Origin: Candidatus Thiodictyon syntrophicum
GTDB taxonomy: Bacteria; Pseudomonadota; Gammaproteobacteria; Chromatiales; Chromatiaceae
Length of the DNA: 64,000 nucleotides
Direction: 5' to 3'
NCBI RefSeq assembly: GCF_002813775.1
Contig: NZ_CP020370.1
Coordinates: 1,455,501-1,519,500 of the forward strand
The notes below the pieces were generated by a model, which worked only from the letters and a program-made list of their open reading frames with translations, did not search any database and was not told the origin of the DNA. The stretch's first letter is position 1; every line of letters starts with the position of its first letter. This document shows positions 34,741 through 44,146 of this stretch, piece by piece. A program made the position numbers and the translations under genes.

Positions 34741-35619
34741 TCAGTGGATGACCTCGTCGATGCTCGCGGCGACCAGTGCGCGATCCAGCCACTCCAGCAG
34801 GGTCTCGGCGTCGGCAGACTCGATCCGCTGGCGCGTCGGCTCGGGGATGTCGCCGAATTTATGGCGCATCACGCGCATCAGTGCCACAACCTCGCCCTGC
34901 TGCACGCCCTCGTGCCTGCCTTTTTCGTGGAAACGTTGGTAAAAACTACTCACTGTTTGCGCCTCGCTCGGGTAGTCGCGTTCGTAGCGGGCACGCTCGT
35001 TGTCGTCGAGCGCGGCGTAGATGTCGATGAATTCTGCGTACTTGAGCCGCTTCTCCGGGTCCGGCTCCAAGCTGGTCAGACCGCGCACGGCAGCGGCGTA
35101 GACGGCAACCCTTTCCGCTGGCTCGTAGCGCATATTCGGGAGGTTGAGGCGGACCACGAGGTTGTCGCTGTCCTGGTACTGTCGAAAGGGCAGCCGCGAC
35201 AGTTCGACACAGAGGAACCGAAAGCGCAGATAGGTCTCGCGGTCGCCACCCAGGTCGAAGGTGCGCTCCGACGGCCCGCCGCGCAGAAAGATTACCACCG
35301 GGACCACGCGTCTGGTCTGCAACAACTCGGCGATGTCGATGCAGTAGTGGGCCAGGCGGCTTGCCGAGAAGCGTGCCGGGTCAGTCTCCTCCTCGACCAC
35401 GAAGACCAGGGCGGCCCGTCGGCCGTCGGGCCACTCCACCAGCAGGGGAATGTCCAGTTCCCGGAAGCGCTCGCCCAGGCGTTCCTTGAGCTGTTCTTCG
35501 CGCACCGGGGTGATGCGCACGTCCGGCGTGATCTGTTGCGCCTCGGACTCGGCAAAGAAGGCCAGGGCCTGACGCGGATAGTCGAGGACGAGGTTCTTGA
35601 AATTCTGATCGTGGTCCAT
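34741..35619 (-). CDS. Rpn/PDDEXK-family putative nuclease or transposase-like protein, copy 1
   Basis: 292 residues. Belongs to the large group of PD-(D/E)XK-like proteins annotated as Rpn-family or putative transposase (DUF4351-type). Visible pattern: PLLVEWPDGRRAALVFVVEEETD, with the acidic residues and core strand of a nuclease fold; then LLQTRRVVPVVIFLRGG, LRFRFLCVELSRLPFRQY, and a C-terminal helical part with LLEWLDRALVAASIDEVIH. The ATG at 35619 is conserved in copy 2. Divergent from the FGE gene at 35802 (182 bp apart). About 90 percent similar by eye to copy 2 at 37830-38726, showing a segmental duplication. Confidence 0.75.
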   Translation of the reverse strand: MDHDQNFKNLVLDYPRQALAFFAESEAQQITPDVRITPVREEQLKERLGERFRELDIPLLVEWPDGRRAALVFVVEEETDPARFSASRLAHYCIDIAELLQTRRVVPVVIFLRGGPSERTFDLGGDRETYLRFRFLCVELSRLPFRQYQDSDNLVVRLNLPNMRYEPAERVAVYAAAVRGLTSLEPDPEKRLKYAEFIDIYAALDDNERARYERDYPSEAQTVSSFYQRFHEKGRHEGVQQGEVVALMRVMRHKFGDIPEPTRQRIESADAETLLEWLDRALVAASIDEVIH

Positions 35620-35801
35620 GCGCCGATGGTAAACCAGATGGCGGGGATGCAGAAGCGGCGAAGCGGCCCGATGGCGAAGCCGCCGACCACAAGGAGCCCG
35701 CGGATTGCCCACGGACCCTGATCCGGTGCCCTAGGTCCCGACAATGCAGCCGTCCCCTCGGGTAACATGCGTCGCAATCCGAGTCCGAGGAGTCAGCCGC
35801 G

Positions 35802-37649
35802 TTGCGCGATCCCGTCGAGAAGCCCGCCGGCTCCCAGCCCTGGCCTTGCCTTGGGATCGCCGCGGCCTGCCTGTTACTCCCTTCGGCACCGCCGCGGGCC
35901 GCCCCGGCGCCGATCATTGCCTGGCCGGTGGCGCAATATAACCCCAATACGCTGCCCGATGACCTGATTCTGCCGCTGCCCTGCGGCGGGGCTATGGCCT
36001 TCCGCCCGGTGGCGACCGGCAAGTCGCCAGCGGGTGCGGCGGGACTCGCCCCGGAGCTGCAGCGGCTCTATGGGGTGGTGGGCCGGTTCGATCCATACCG
36101 AACGGGCATCGGCCATCTGCTGATCGGCAAATACGAGGTGACGCGGCTGCAATATCAGGCGGTCGCCGCGGCGGCCCGGGGCCTGGCGTGCCCCAGCCCC
36201 GACGCCCGGTCGGCCCTGCCCCAGGCGGAGGTCAATCGTCGGGATGCGGAAGGCTTCGGGCTCGACCTCTCCCAGTGGCTGGATGGGCGGAAGGACAAAC
36301 TGCCCGATTGCACCGCGGGCCTGACCCCCTGCCTGCCGCGGGTCGATGGGGTCGCCGCCACGGTGCGCCTGCCCGGCGAGGACGAATGGACCTTCGCTGC
36401 CCGCGGGGGGCTCGCGGTCAGCGCCGCTGACTTTGCCGCGCCCGTCTACCCGATGCCGAAGGGTCTCGCCCGCACCCTCATCGGCAAGCGTGAAGGCGGC
36501 AGTGCTGCCGCACCGATCGGCGGCCCGCGCGCCAATCCGCTGGGGCTGCACGATATGCTGGGCAACGTCGAAGAGATCATGCTGGACCTCTACCGGGTAG
36601 AGGGGGCCACCGGCGAGATCGGCGGCTATGTGGTGCGCGGGGGCAGCTTCTATTCCGTGCCCGGTGAGATCGCCGTGACCTTGCGCCGGGAGGTGCCCCT
36701 GCTCAACAAGACCAGCGACACCGGCTTCCGCGTCGTGGCGGCCGTGCCGATCTATACCTCAACGCGGCGGATGGCGGAGGTCCAACAGCAGGGAACTGGC
36801 GGACCGGCGCCGACCCTGGTGCCAGAGCCAGCGCCGCCGGTTGCCCCGACCCCTGCGATTGCGGAGCCGCAAACAGGTCTCCCGGCTGGGTTCCGTGAGG
36901 AGCAGCTCGCACTGCCGGAGCCGCCCCCTGCGATTGCGGAGGCGCAAACACGCCTCCCCTTCGAGCCCGAGATGGTCGAGGTCCCTGGTGGTTCGTTTGA
37001 CATGGGTTGCAGCCCCGGGGACGGTCAGTGCATCGACAACGAAAAACCGGTCCATCCGGTCTCGATCCGCCCCTTCCGCATGGGCCGATACGAGGTGACC
37101 CAGGCGCAATGGCAGGCGGTGATGGGCGAGAATCCAGCCCGCTTCAGAGGCGCCGAGCGGCCGGTGGAGCAGGTCTCCTGGGACGATGCCCAGGCGTACA
37201 TCAAGGCGCTGAATACCAAGGCCAGTCCCGCCAAGCCATACCGGCTGGCGACCGAGGCCGAATGGGAATATGCCGCCCGCGCCGGGACCCGAACCCCCTA
37301 TTGGTGGGGTCAGGAGATCGGCACGGGCAACGCCAATTGTTACAACTGCGGCAGCCGGTGGGATGACAAGGAGACCGCCCCGGTCGGCTCCTTCAAGCCC
37401 AACGCCTTCGGACTCTACGATACCACGGGCAATGTCTGGGAGTGGGTACAGGACTGCTACCACGAGCGGTACGCTGGTGCCCCGTCCGGCGGTTCGGAGT
37501 GGCGTGATGATTGTCTATCCGCTGGCCGGGTGTTGCGCGGCGGCTCCTGGTACAACCTCGCCTGGTACACGCGCGTCTCGCACCGCTTCAGGCTCACTCC
37601 CGCCTACCGCGGCGGAAGGCTCGGTCTGCGGCTGGCCCAGGACCTTTAA
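35802..37649 (+). CDS. exported protein with two FGE/SUMF1 (C-type-lectin-like) domains, copy 1
   Basis: 615 residues. Signal peptide around GIAAACLLLPSAPPRAAPAP, then a degenerate FGE-like domain (about 40-305) with GKYEVTRLQYQAV, LPGEDEWTFAARGG and GLHDMLGNVEEIM, a proline-rich linker with a repeated PPPAIAEAQT/TPAIAEPQT motif, and a canonical FGE domain (about 385-615): MVEVPGGSFDMGC, GRYEVTQAQWQAVM, ATEAEWEYAARAGT, TGNVWEWVQDCYH and RVLRGGSW. After RVLRGGSW the C-terminus reads like a hypervariable region. The start is TTG at 35802 after AGGAGT; copy 2 uses GTG one codon earlier, where copy 1 has GCG. Role unknown: the fold is used for ligand display as well as for formylglycine formation. 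Confidence 0.8.
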   Translation: MRDPVEKPAGSQPWPCLGIAAACLLLPSAPPRAAPAPIIAWPVAQYNPNTLPDDLILPLPCGGAMAFRPVATGKSPAGAAGLAPELQRLYGVVGRFDPYRTGIGHLLIGKYEVTRLQYQAVAAAARGLACPSPDARSALPQAEVNRRDAEGFGLDLSQWLDGRKDKLPDCTAGLTPCLPRVDGVAATVRLPGEDEWTFAARGGLAVSAADFAAPVYPMPKGLARTLIGKREGGSAAAPIGGPRANPLGLHDMLGNVEEIMLDLYRVEGATGEIGGYVVRGGSFYSVPGEIAVTLRREVPLLNKTSDTGFRVVAAVPIYTSTRRMAEVQQQGTGGPAPTLVPEPAPPVAPTPAIAEPQTGLPAGFREEQLALPEPPPAIAEAQTRLPFEPEMVEVPGGSFDMGCSPGDGQCIDNEKPVHPVSIRPFRMGRYEVTQAQWQAVMGENPARFRGAERPVEQVSWDDAQAYIKALNTKASPAKPYRLATEAEWEYAARAGTRTPYWWGQEIGTGNANCYNCGSRWDDKETAPVGSFKPNAFGLYDTTGNVWEWVQDCYHERYAGAPSGGSEWRDDCLSAGRVLRGGSWYNLAWYTRVSHRFRLTPAYRGGRLGLRLAQDL

Positions 37650-37829
37650 CCTTTACACTTTACGACTCTTACCCTTTCTCTTCTTTTCCCCACGCCGCCC
37701 CCGCGGTCCGCGGGCGGGACCGCGACCATGACCGGCCCGGCCTTCACTATCATCCCGGCCACTGCGCTGACTGCGAGGCCGTTGGTCCGCACCGCGGACC
37801 CGACGGAAGGCTGAAGCCTTGGGCTCCGG
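37650..37829. other. short intergenic region with pyrimidine-rich stretch and partial hairpin repeat
   Basis: Directly after the FGE gene is a pyrimidine-rich tract (TTTACACTTTACGACTC, then CTTTCTCTTCTTTTCCCC), and a related tract follows copy 2 at 40998. Near 37783-37829 are pieces of the GGTCCGC and AAGGCTGAAGCCTTGG repeats seen elsewhere. Confidence 0.5.
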
Positions 37830-38726
37830 TTAGTGGATGACCTCGTCGATGCTGGCGGCGACCAGTGCGCGGTCCAGCCATTTGAGCAGGGTTTCGGGGT
37901 CGGCGGCCTCGATCCGCTGGCGCGTCGGCTCGGGGATCTCGCCGAATTTATGGCGCATCACGCGCATCAGCGCTACGCCCTCGCCTTGGCGGACGCCTTG
38001 CTGAACACCCTGCTGCCTGCCTTCCTCTCGGAAACGTTGATAAAAACTACTCACTGTTTGCGCCTCGTTCGGGTAGTCGCGTTCGTAGCAGGCACGCTCG
38101 GTGTCGTCGAGTGCTGCGTAGATGTCAATGAATTCTGCGTACTTGAGCCGCTTCTCCGGGTCCGGCTCCAAGCTGGTCAGACCGCGCACGGCGGCGGCGT
38201 AGACCGCGACCCGTTCCGCCGGCTCGTAGTGCATATTCGGGAGGTTGAGGCGGACGACCAAATTGTCGCTGTCCTGGTACTGTCGATAGGGGAGCCGCGA
38301 CAGTTCGACACAGAGGAAGCGAAAGCGCAGATAGGTTTCACGGTCGCCGCCCAAGTCGAAGGTCCGCTCCGACGGCCCGGGTCCGCCGCGCAAGAAGATC
38401 ACCACCGGGACCACGCGCCGGGTCTGCAACAACTCGGCGATGTCGATGCAATAGTGGGCCAGGCGGCTGATCGAGAAGCGTGCCGGATCAGTCTCCTCCT
38501 CGACCACGAAGACCAGGGCCGCCCGCCGACCGTCGGGCCACTCCACCAGCAGGGGGATGTCCAGTTCCCGGAAGCGCTCGCCGAGGCGTTCCTTGAGTTG
38601 TTCTTCGCGCACCGGAGTGATGCGCACGTCCGGGGTGATCTGTTGCGCTTCAGACTCGGCGAAAAAGGCCAGGGCCTGACGCGGATAGTCGAGGACGAGG
38701 TTCTTGAAATTCTGGTCGTGGTCCAT
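37830..38726 (-). CDS. Rpn/PDDEXK-family putative nuclease or transposase-like protein, copy 2
   Basis: 298 residues, close paralogue of the protein at 34741-35619: same start MDHDQNFKNLVLDYPRQALAF, same LLVEWPDGRRAALVFVVEEE core and the same C-terminus ASIDEVIH. Differences include a GPGPSERTF insertion against GPSERTF, and a longer repeat near EEGRQQGVQQGVRQGEGVAL where copy 1 has EKGRHEGVQQGEVVAL. Divergent from FGE copy 2 with 181 bp between, the same layout as copy 1, and the upstream 80 bp are nearly identical. Confidence 0.75.
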   Translation of the reverse strand: MDHDQNFKNLVLDYPRQALAFFAESEAQQITPDVRITPVREEQLKERLGERFRELDIPLLVEWPDGRRAALVFVVEEETDPARFSISRLAHYCIDIAELLQTRRVVPVVIFLRGGPGPSERTFDLGGDRETYLRFRFLCVELSRLPYRQYQDSDNLVVRLNLPNMHYEPAERVAVYAAAVRGLTSLEPDPEKRLKYAEFIDIYAALDDTERACYERDYPNEAQTVSSFYQRFREEGRQQGVQQGVRQGEGVALMRVMRHKFGEIPEPTRQRIEAADPETLLKWLDRALVAASIDEVIH

Positions 38727-38907
38727 GCGCCGATGGTAAACCAGATGGCGGGGATGCAGAAGCGGCGAAGCGGCCCGATAGCGAAGCCGCCGACCACAAG
38801 GTGTCCGCGGACCGCCCCGAAACCCCATTCTGCCGCCCGGGTTCCGACAACGCGGGCGTCGGCTCGGGTACCATGCATAGGAACCCGCTCGCTATAAGGA
38901 GTCAGCC

Positions 38908-40997
38908 GTGTCGCGCGACGTCGTTGAGAAGCCCGCTACCTCACGCCCTTGGCCTCGCCTTGGGATCGCCGCTGTTTGCCTGTTGCTTCCAGCGCCCTTG
39001 TGGGCCGCCCCGGTGCCGGTCGTCACCTGGCCAACGGCGCAATACAACCCCAATCCGCTGCCCGACGACCTGATCCTGCCGCTGCCCTGCGGCGGGGCCA
39101 TGGCCTTTCGGTCCGCGACCGCCCCAGCGCAGCCAGAACTGGCCCCAAAGGTCGCCGGGCGCGATTTCAGTGCCGTCGGAGGACCCTTCCGGGATGGGCA
39201 GGGCAAGCCCCGCTTGCTGGTCGGCAAGTACGAGGTCAACCGGCTTCAGGTCGCGGCGGTCGGGGCCTTCTCGAATGGCAGCGCTTGCCCCCGCCGCAAC
39301 TTCCGGACGGACGGCTCGCGGCCTCCACGATCGGTTGGCAGGAGGCCATGACTTTCGGCGACGACTGGACCGGTTGGTCGCTCGCCCAGGGCCAAGCCAT
39401 TCCGGACTGCACCGATGGTGCTGGCCCCTGTGTGCCGCGGGCCGACAGCGGCCCCGCCGAGGTCCGGCTGCCCTCCGAGGCCGAATGGGAATTCGCCGCC
39501 CGCGGCGGTCTGGCCGTCTCCGCCGAAACCTTCGCCCAGTCCCGCTTTCCCATGCCGGACGGCATCGGGCGTTACGCGTGGAGCAACGACAATGCAGGCG
39601 GTCAGGTCCACCCCATCGGCACCCGCGGCGCCAGTCCGCTCGGACTGCACGACCTCTATGGCAATGTCTCCGAGATGTTGCTGGACCGCACACTTAGCCG
39701 TACCCCCCAGGGTCAGACTCCGGTCTTCATCGTCCGCGGTGGCGGGCGCTATGACCCGTCCGAGAAACTCACCGCTGACCTGCGTTACGAGGTTCCCATC
39801 CACAACGAGGCCGGGCGGACACGCACCAGTGACACCGGATTCCGGGTGGTTGTCTCGACTGTGGGGGTGCCGAAGGTGTTGCCCCCGGCAACGACCAGCA
39901 ACGCCCAAGACTCGGGCCACACCCCGGAGGTATCGGGCGGGACTCCGATGCGCAAAGAGGTCGAGCCTGACCTCACCGATGAAGAGCGCCGCGAGATTCG
40001 CGGCCAGCTTGATCGTCTCGGGCTTAATGCTGGTCCGCCGCCCGGCGGGTTGTGGTTCGCAGTTCTGGATCTCCTTCGCCGGCTCGGTATCGGTCATGGG
40101 CCGGACCTCTTAGGCGAGCGGGCGCGCGGCGCGCTGGCGACATTTCAGAAGAGTGCGAACCTGGAGGCTAGCGGGTTGGTGACCGCGGAAACACGCCAAG
40201 CGCTCAGGGTGGCGGTAGACGCACTGATCGCCAAAGAATTAGCCGAGGCGGAGCGTCGGGCGGAGCTGGAGCGTCAAGCGGAGCTGGTACGGCAGGCGGA
40301 AATAGAAAAGCAGGCGAAGCGGGACCGCCAAGCCGAGCAGGAACGTTTGGCCCGGCAGGCGATTGTCGAGCAAGAACGCCAGGCACAGCAGGCGGTTCTT
40401 GATCTTCTTTTGCCGATGGCGACATTGCCCGCCGGGTCCTTCGACATGGGCTGCCAATACCCATGTGATGCGAACGAGGGACCCGCCCATCGGGTCACTA
40501 TCCGTGGCTTCCGCATCGGGAAATACAGCGTGACACAGGCACAATGGCAGACGATTATGAGCGCTAACCCCTCCCAATTAAAGGGCGACGAGCGGCCGGT
40601 GGACTCGGTATCCTGGTATGAAGCTCAGGAGTTTCTCAAACGCCTGAACGCCCAATTCCCCGGTAAGCCTTACCGCCTGCCGACTGAGGCAGAATGGGAA
40701 TATGCCGCCCGCGGTGGACTCCATCCCGACTATTGTTCGGAATGTGCCAGTGTATCGAAAGGTAAAATCTTGGAGTGGGTACAGGACTGCTACCATTACA
40801 ACTACGAAGGTGCCCCGTCCGACGGCTCAGAGTGGCGCTGGGGTCCTTGCCTTTCCGGTAACCGGGTGACACGCGGTGGTCCCTGGCTCAAGCTCGATTT
40901 CAAGCTCGATTGGTGCGAGCGTGTCACCAGCCGTGGCATGGGCGACCCCGGCGACCGCTACAAAGAACTCGGTCTTCGGTTGGCCCAGGACCTTTGA
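38908..40997 (+). pseudogene. FGE/SUMF1-domain protein, copy 2, frameshifted
   Basis: Paralogue of the gene at 35802. It starts at GTG 38908 after AAGGAGT with the same signal peptide and YNPNPLPDDLILPLPCGGAMAF. Near 39300-39335 the frame breaks: the first frame stops at 39351 while the second carries on from AASTIGWQEAMTFGDDWTGW to RLAQDL at 40997. Between the two FGE domains, copy 2 has a peptidoglycan-binding-like segment (GERARGALATFQKSANLEAS... TAETRQALRVAV) and a charged coiled coil (ERQAELVRQAEIEKQAKRD), absent from copy 1. The second FGE domain has lost about 25 residues including the TTGNVWEW core (GGLHPDYCSECASVSKGKIL joins directly to EWVQDCYH). Its C-terminus after RGGPW differs strongly from copy 1. 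Confidence 0.75.
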
Positions 40998-41024
40998 CAT
41001 TTTCCCTCTACGAGTTTACCTTTT

Positions 41025-41283
41025 TCAATCCGTATGGCGGCCTTGATCATTGAACCGGTCCTGAAACTCGCCGACGATGCGAAGGATCTCATCGAAGTCC
41101 GGCGCTTCGCCGAAAAACATCGGTCCCTTCATCTTCGCGTAGTCCGCCTTCCAGTATGGCAGGTTTTCGGTGGCGGGCCGTAGGCGCAGACGGCCCCGAG
41201 CCAGCGTCTCGTAGTCCATCCAACTCCAGCGAAAGTATGCCTGACGATGGGCGGCGATCCGCTCGAATAATCCTTCATCGGCG
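41025..41283 (-). pseudogene. abiEii: abiEii toxin gene, 3' part (split by IS66)
   Basis: Encodes the C-terminal end of the AbiEii nucleotidyltransferase: ADEGLFERIAAHRQAYFRWS, WMDYETLARGRLRLRP and FFGEAPDFDEILRIVGEFQD up to the stop at 41025. It is cut off from its 5' part (43351-44134) by the IS66 element at 41284-43350. 41276-41283 (CATCGGCG) is the target duplication. Confidence 0.9.
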
Positions 41284-41354
41284 GTAACCGTTTAGCCCCC
41301 CCTGTTCTTAGCCCCCTCGCGGACGGCGTGACGTAGTTTCGGCCAGCCACGCCC

Positions 41355-41413
41355 GGTCCGCACAGCGGACCCTACGGGGAGGCTGCGCGCCCGTAGGGTC
41401 CGCTGTGCGGACC
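41355..41413. repeat. long hairpin inside the IS66 left end
   Basis: Two 23-bp complementary arms (41355-41377 and 41391-41413; left arm begins GGTCCGCACAGCGGACC) separated by 13 bases. The same arms occur without the IS at 50999-51047, and a degenerate version is in the IS66 remnant near 30285-30345. Confidence 0.85.
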
Positions 41414-41559
41414 AGCGACCGCGCGGCCAGCGGGATGGCCGGGAGTCGGATGAATGCCTCGCCGACGATCATAAGCCTACGCGACAAAGCTCGACGGTCC
41501 TGGCAAACTATGGCCCAAGCTTCTATACGAGAGTGCGCCAGCGCCGCCACGCCCCCGCC

Positions 41560-43146
41560 ATGCACCTGAGCGATCACGACCTCAGACAATTCGACGACGC
41601 CTACCTGCAGACGCTCACGTCGGCGCAGGCGCGGGTGCTGTTGGGCAAGGCGCTGGCGGACCTGAAGGCGGCGCGCGAGCGGCTGGGGCAGAACCCCTCC
41701 AACAGTTCGCGGCCACCGAGCACGCGGCTGCCGTGGGAGGGCACGGGCGGTCAGGACACGCCCGCTGGCCAGCCCGACGTCCCCGCGGGGTCGCAGGACG
41801 GGGCCGATGCGGCAGACACCCCCGGCGACGCTGAGCCGGCGGGGCCGGCGGCGCCCCGGCCGCGCCGTCAGGGCTCGCACCGGACGGTCACCGGCCAGCC
41901 CCCCGGTCGGCGCCCGGGCAGCCCGGGGCACAGCCGCACCCAGCACCTGCCGGTGGACGCCGAGCAGCCTCACCGGCCAACCTGCTGTGCGGGGTGCGGC
42001 CAGGCGTTGACGGATGCTCATGTGGCGCGGGCACACAACGCCCGCTACGAAATCGAGCTGATCCAGCCCGGTGCCAGCGCGACCGGACTGCTCCTGCGCC
42101 AGACCAAGCACATCTATTTTGAATGCTGCTGCGATTGCGGCCACTGGACGCAGGCGCAGCCGGGGCGCGCGGCGGGCGAGGTCGAGTGGACGGTGGCCCT
42201 GACCGAGTGGCATTTGGCCGGACCGTTGCTAGTGTCCTTCATCTGCGCCTTGAGCCAGCGCATGCGGTTGTCGCGGGCGCGGGTCCGTGAGTTTCTGTCC
42301 GATTGGCTGGGTCTGGAGTTGTCGAGCGCGACCATCAACCAGTGCCTTCACGAAGCCGGACGGGCGGTGGCCCCGGTGGTCGAGGCGGAACTCTACGCGG
42401 CGGTGCGCAATGTCGAACTGCGCTATGCCGATGAAACCAGTTGGAAGGAGCATGGTCGGCTGCGGTGGCTGTGGGTGTTCACCTGTGCCACCGCCACGCT
42501 GTTCGTCGTTGGCAAGCGCTCGGTGGAGGTCGTGCGCCAGGTGCTCGGCGAGACCTTCAACGGCTGGTTGATGAGCGACGGCTTCTGGGCCTATCGCGAC
42601 CTGGACCAACGGCTGCGCTGCCTGGCCCACCTGATCCGCAAGGCCCAGGCGCTGGAAGATGGCTTGGAACCGGCGGCCCAGCGCTTTGGCAGCGAGATCC
42701 TGACGGTCATCGCGACGGTGATGGCCGCCGTTTACGACGCCCGCGGCGCCCCGCCCCCCGTCGGGGTGTTGCGCGCACGGCATGCGCGGATGCTCAACGC
42801 CCTGCTCGACGAGTGCCTGCGTCAGGTCGATGCGCCGCATGAGAAGATGCGCGCGCTGGCGCGCGAGTTGTTCAACGACTGGGACACCTTCTGGGTGGTA
42901 CTCGACCATCCGGAGTTGCCGTTGACCAACAACGAAGCCGAGCGCGCCCTGCGCCACTGGGTCATCGCCCGCCGCATCGGCATGGGGACCCGCACCGCGC
43001 AGGGCACCCGCGCCTTCGCCCACCTGGCCAGCGTCATCGAGACCTGTCGCAAACGCGCCGTCTCGCCCTGGCCGTATCTGGCCGAGGTAGTCCGCCAGCG
43101 CCGCCAAGGGCTTCAGGCCCCGCCGTTGCCCTTACCTGCCATCTGA
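41560..43146 (+). CDS. IS66-family transposase (TnpC type)
   Basis: 528 residues. Leucine/charge-rich N-terminus (LTSAQARVLLGKALADLKAA, GQNPSNSSRPPS), a zinc-binding segment CCAGCGQAL, then the DDE domain: Asp in RYADETSWKEHG, Asp in LMSDGFWAYRD, and Glu in LTNNEAERALRHWVI. The C-terminal LASVIETCRKRAVSPWPYL is typical of IS66. No frameshift seen, so it is probably active. The ATG at 41560 is chosen; a GTG nine codons earlier is also open. No IS66 tnpA or tnpB gene is present, as in the ISBst12-like subgroup. Confidence 0.92.
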   Translation: MHLSDHDLRQFDDAYLQTLTSAQARVLLGKALADLKAARERLGQNPSNSSRPPSTRLPWEGTGGQDTPAGQPDVPAGSQDGADAADTPGDAEPAGPAAPRPRRQGSHRTVTGQPPGRRPGSPGHSRTQHLPVDAEQPHRPTCCAGCGQALTDAHVARAHNARYEIELIQPGASATGLLLRQTKHIYFECCCDCGHWTQAQPGRAAGEVEWTVALTEWHLAGPLLVSFICALSQRMRLSRARVREFLSDWLGLELSSATINQCLHEAGRAVAPVVEAELYAAVRNVELRYADETSWKEHGRLRWLWVFTCATATLFVVGKRSVEVVRQVLGETFNGWLMSDGFWAYRDLDQRLRCLAHLIRKAQALEDGLEPAAQRFGSEILTVIATVMAAVYDARGAPPPVGVLRARHARMLNALLDECLRQVDAPHEKMRALARELFNDWDTFWVVLDHPELPLTNNEAERALRHWVIARRIGMGTRTAQGTRAFAHLASVIETCRKRAVSPWPYLAEVVRQRRQGLQAPPLPLPAI

Positions 43147-43350
43147 CCGATCGCCGCGACCGGCCGTGATCATAATTGCGGCCCGGCCGCGGCTGGCACG
43201 CGTCGCAGCCGGGGTCGCTCCTACGGCGTCGGAGCGGTTCCCGGCCGCGACGGGCCGCCGCAAGGGCTGATGGCCGGATTTATGATCAAGGCCGCCGCGA
43301 CCCGCCGGGACTCCTTGGCACCCAGCACCCAGGGGGGGCTAAACGGTTAC

Positions 43351-44134
43351 CATCGGCGACAGCCTTGTCTGCGATCCCCTTTCTGATCAGGCACCAGAGG
43401 TCGTAGTAATGCCGAGACAAGCGTTGGCCCCGTGTTTTGTCGGCGGGACGATAGGTTTCCTCGTGCAGCAGCATCGCCTTCTCCCAGAAAGTCCGGCGGG
43501 CGGCCACTGTGCGCACCTGGAATCGGCTAGGGCCGAATAGCTCCGGAAAGGCATTGGCCAGGTATGGAGAAATCTCGGGAGACTCGACCGGCTCGGTGTC
43601 CGAGCGAGCGCCCAACTCGATTTTGACCTGCGGCTTGATGTAGGGATCGGTTTCCGTTGCCGTCGGATAAAAGAACAAAATGGTCTGCGCGTCGTTGTCG
43701 TCTGAATCGGACAGCAGTCGCCATTGCATATCGGCTGGAATGGCCTCGGCGAACCGGTTCTGTAACGCCGGTTGCAGTGATTCGCTGATGGCCATCTGGC
43801 AAGCGTGCTTCAAGTCGTCGAAGCGCTTTTTCTTCTGCTTCTTACTCGGTCCTTTTTCTGGGGCGTGATCGCCACCAAACCCGAGATAATCGCGGTCAAT
43901 GACCAAATCAATGTCTTCTGAGAAGCGCTCGATCAGTTGCCACGCCTTGGACAGCGACGTGCCACCTTTGAAAGTCAGGTGGCTACTCCATTCCGGAAGT
44001 TCAAACAACACACGCAGCGTCCAACATACCCAGAAATCTTTCTCGATGCTGGCAGCAGGGAGCTTGAGTCGCGCTTCCGCCTCGCGGAAAGCGGTCAGAC
44101 GATCGGACGTCGAGAGAGTGAAGAGCCTTTCCAT
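43351..44134 (-). pseudogene. abiEii: abiEii toxin gene, 5' part (split by IS66)
   Basis: Encodes the N-terminal about 260 residues of a type IV AbiE toxin, a nucleotidyltransferase: LPAASIEKDFWVCWTLRVLF, the motif FKGGTSLSKAWQLIERFSEDIDLVIDR (GGTSLSK...SEDID, the catalytic GS-x9-DxD type) and HYYDLWCLIRKGIADKA. The frame leaves AbiEii sequence at VAD and runs into the IS66. Deleting the IS with one copy of the 8-bp repeat gives 1035 bp, an uninterrupted 344-residue protein (...KAVAD-EGLFERIAAH...). ATG at 44134, 12 bp after the antitoxin stop. Confidence 0.92.
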
Positions 44135-44146
44135 AATACGGTCATC

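Larger units (their letters stand above)
41284..43350 (+). mobile_element. complete IS66-family insertion sequence (single-ORF type)
   Basis: 2067 bp with inverted ends: the left end GTAACCGTTTAGCCCCCC at 41284-41301 is the exact reverse complement of the right end at 43333-43350. The 5'-GTAA start is the IS66 norm. Flanking 8-bp direct repeats CATCGGCG (41276-41283 and 43351-43358) are a perfect target duplication of the IS66 length. It holds one transposase gene (no TnpA/TnpB helper genes), a 23-bp-arm hairpin near the left end, and about 200 bp of non-coding right flank. It splits abiEii. Confidence 0.95.
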
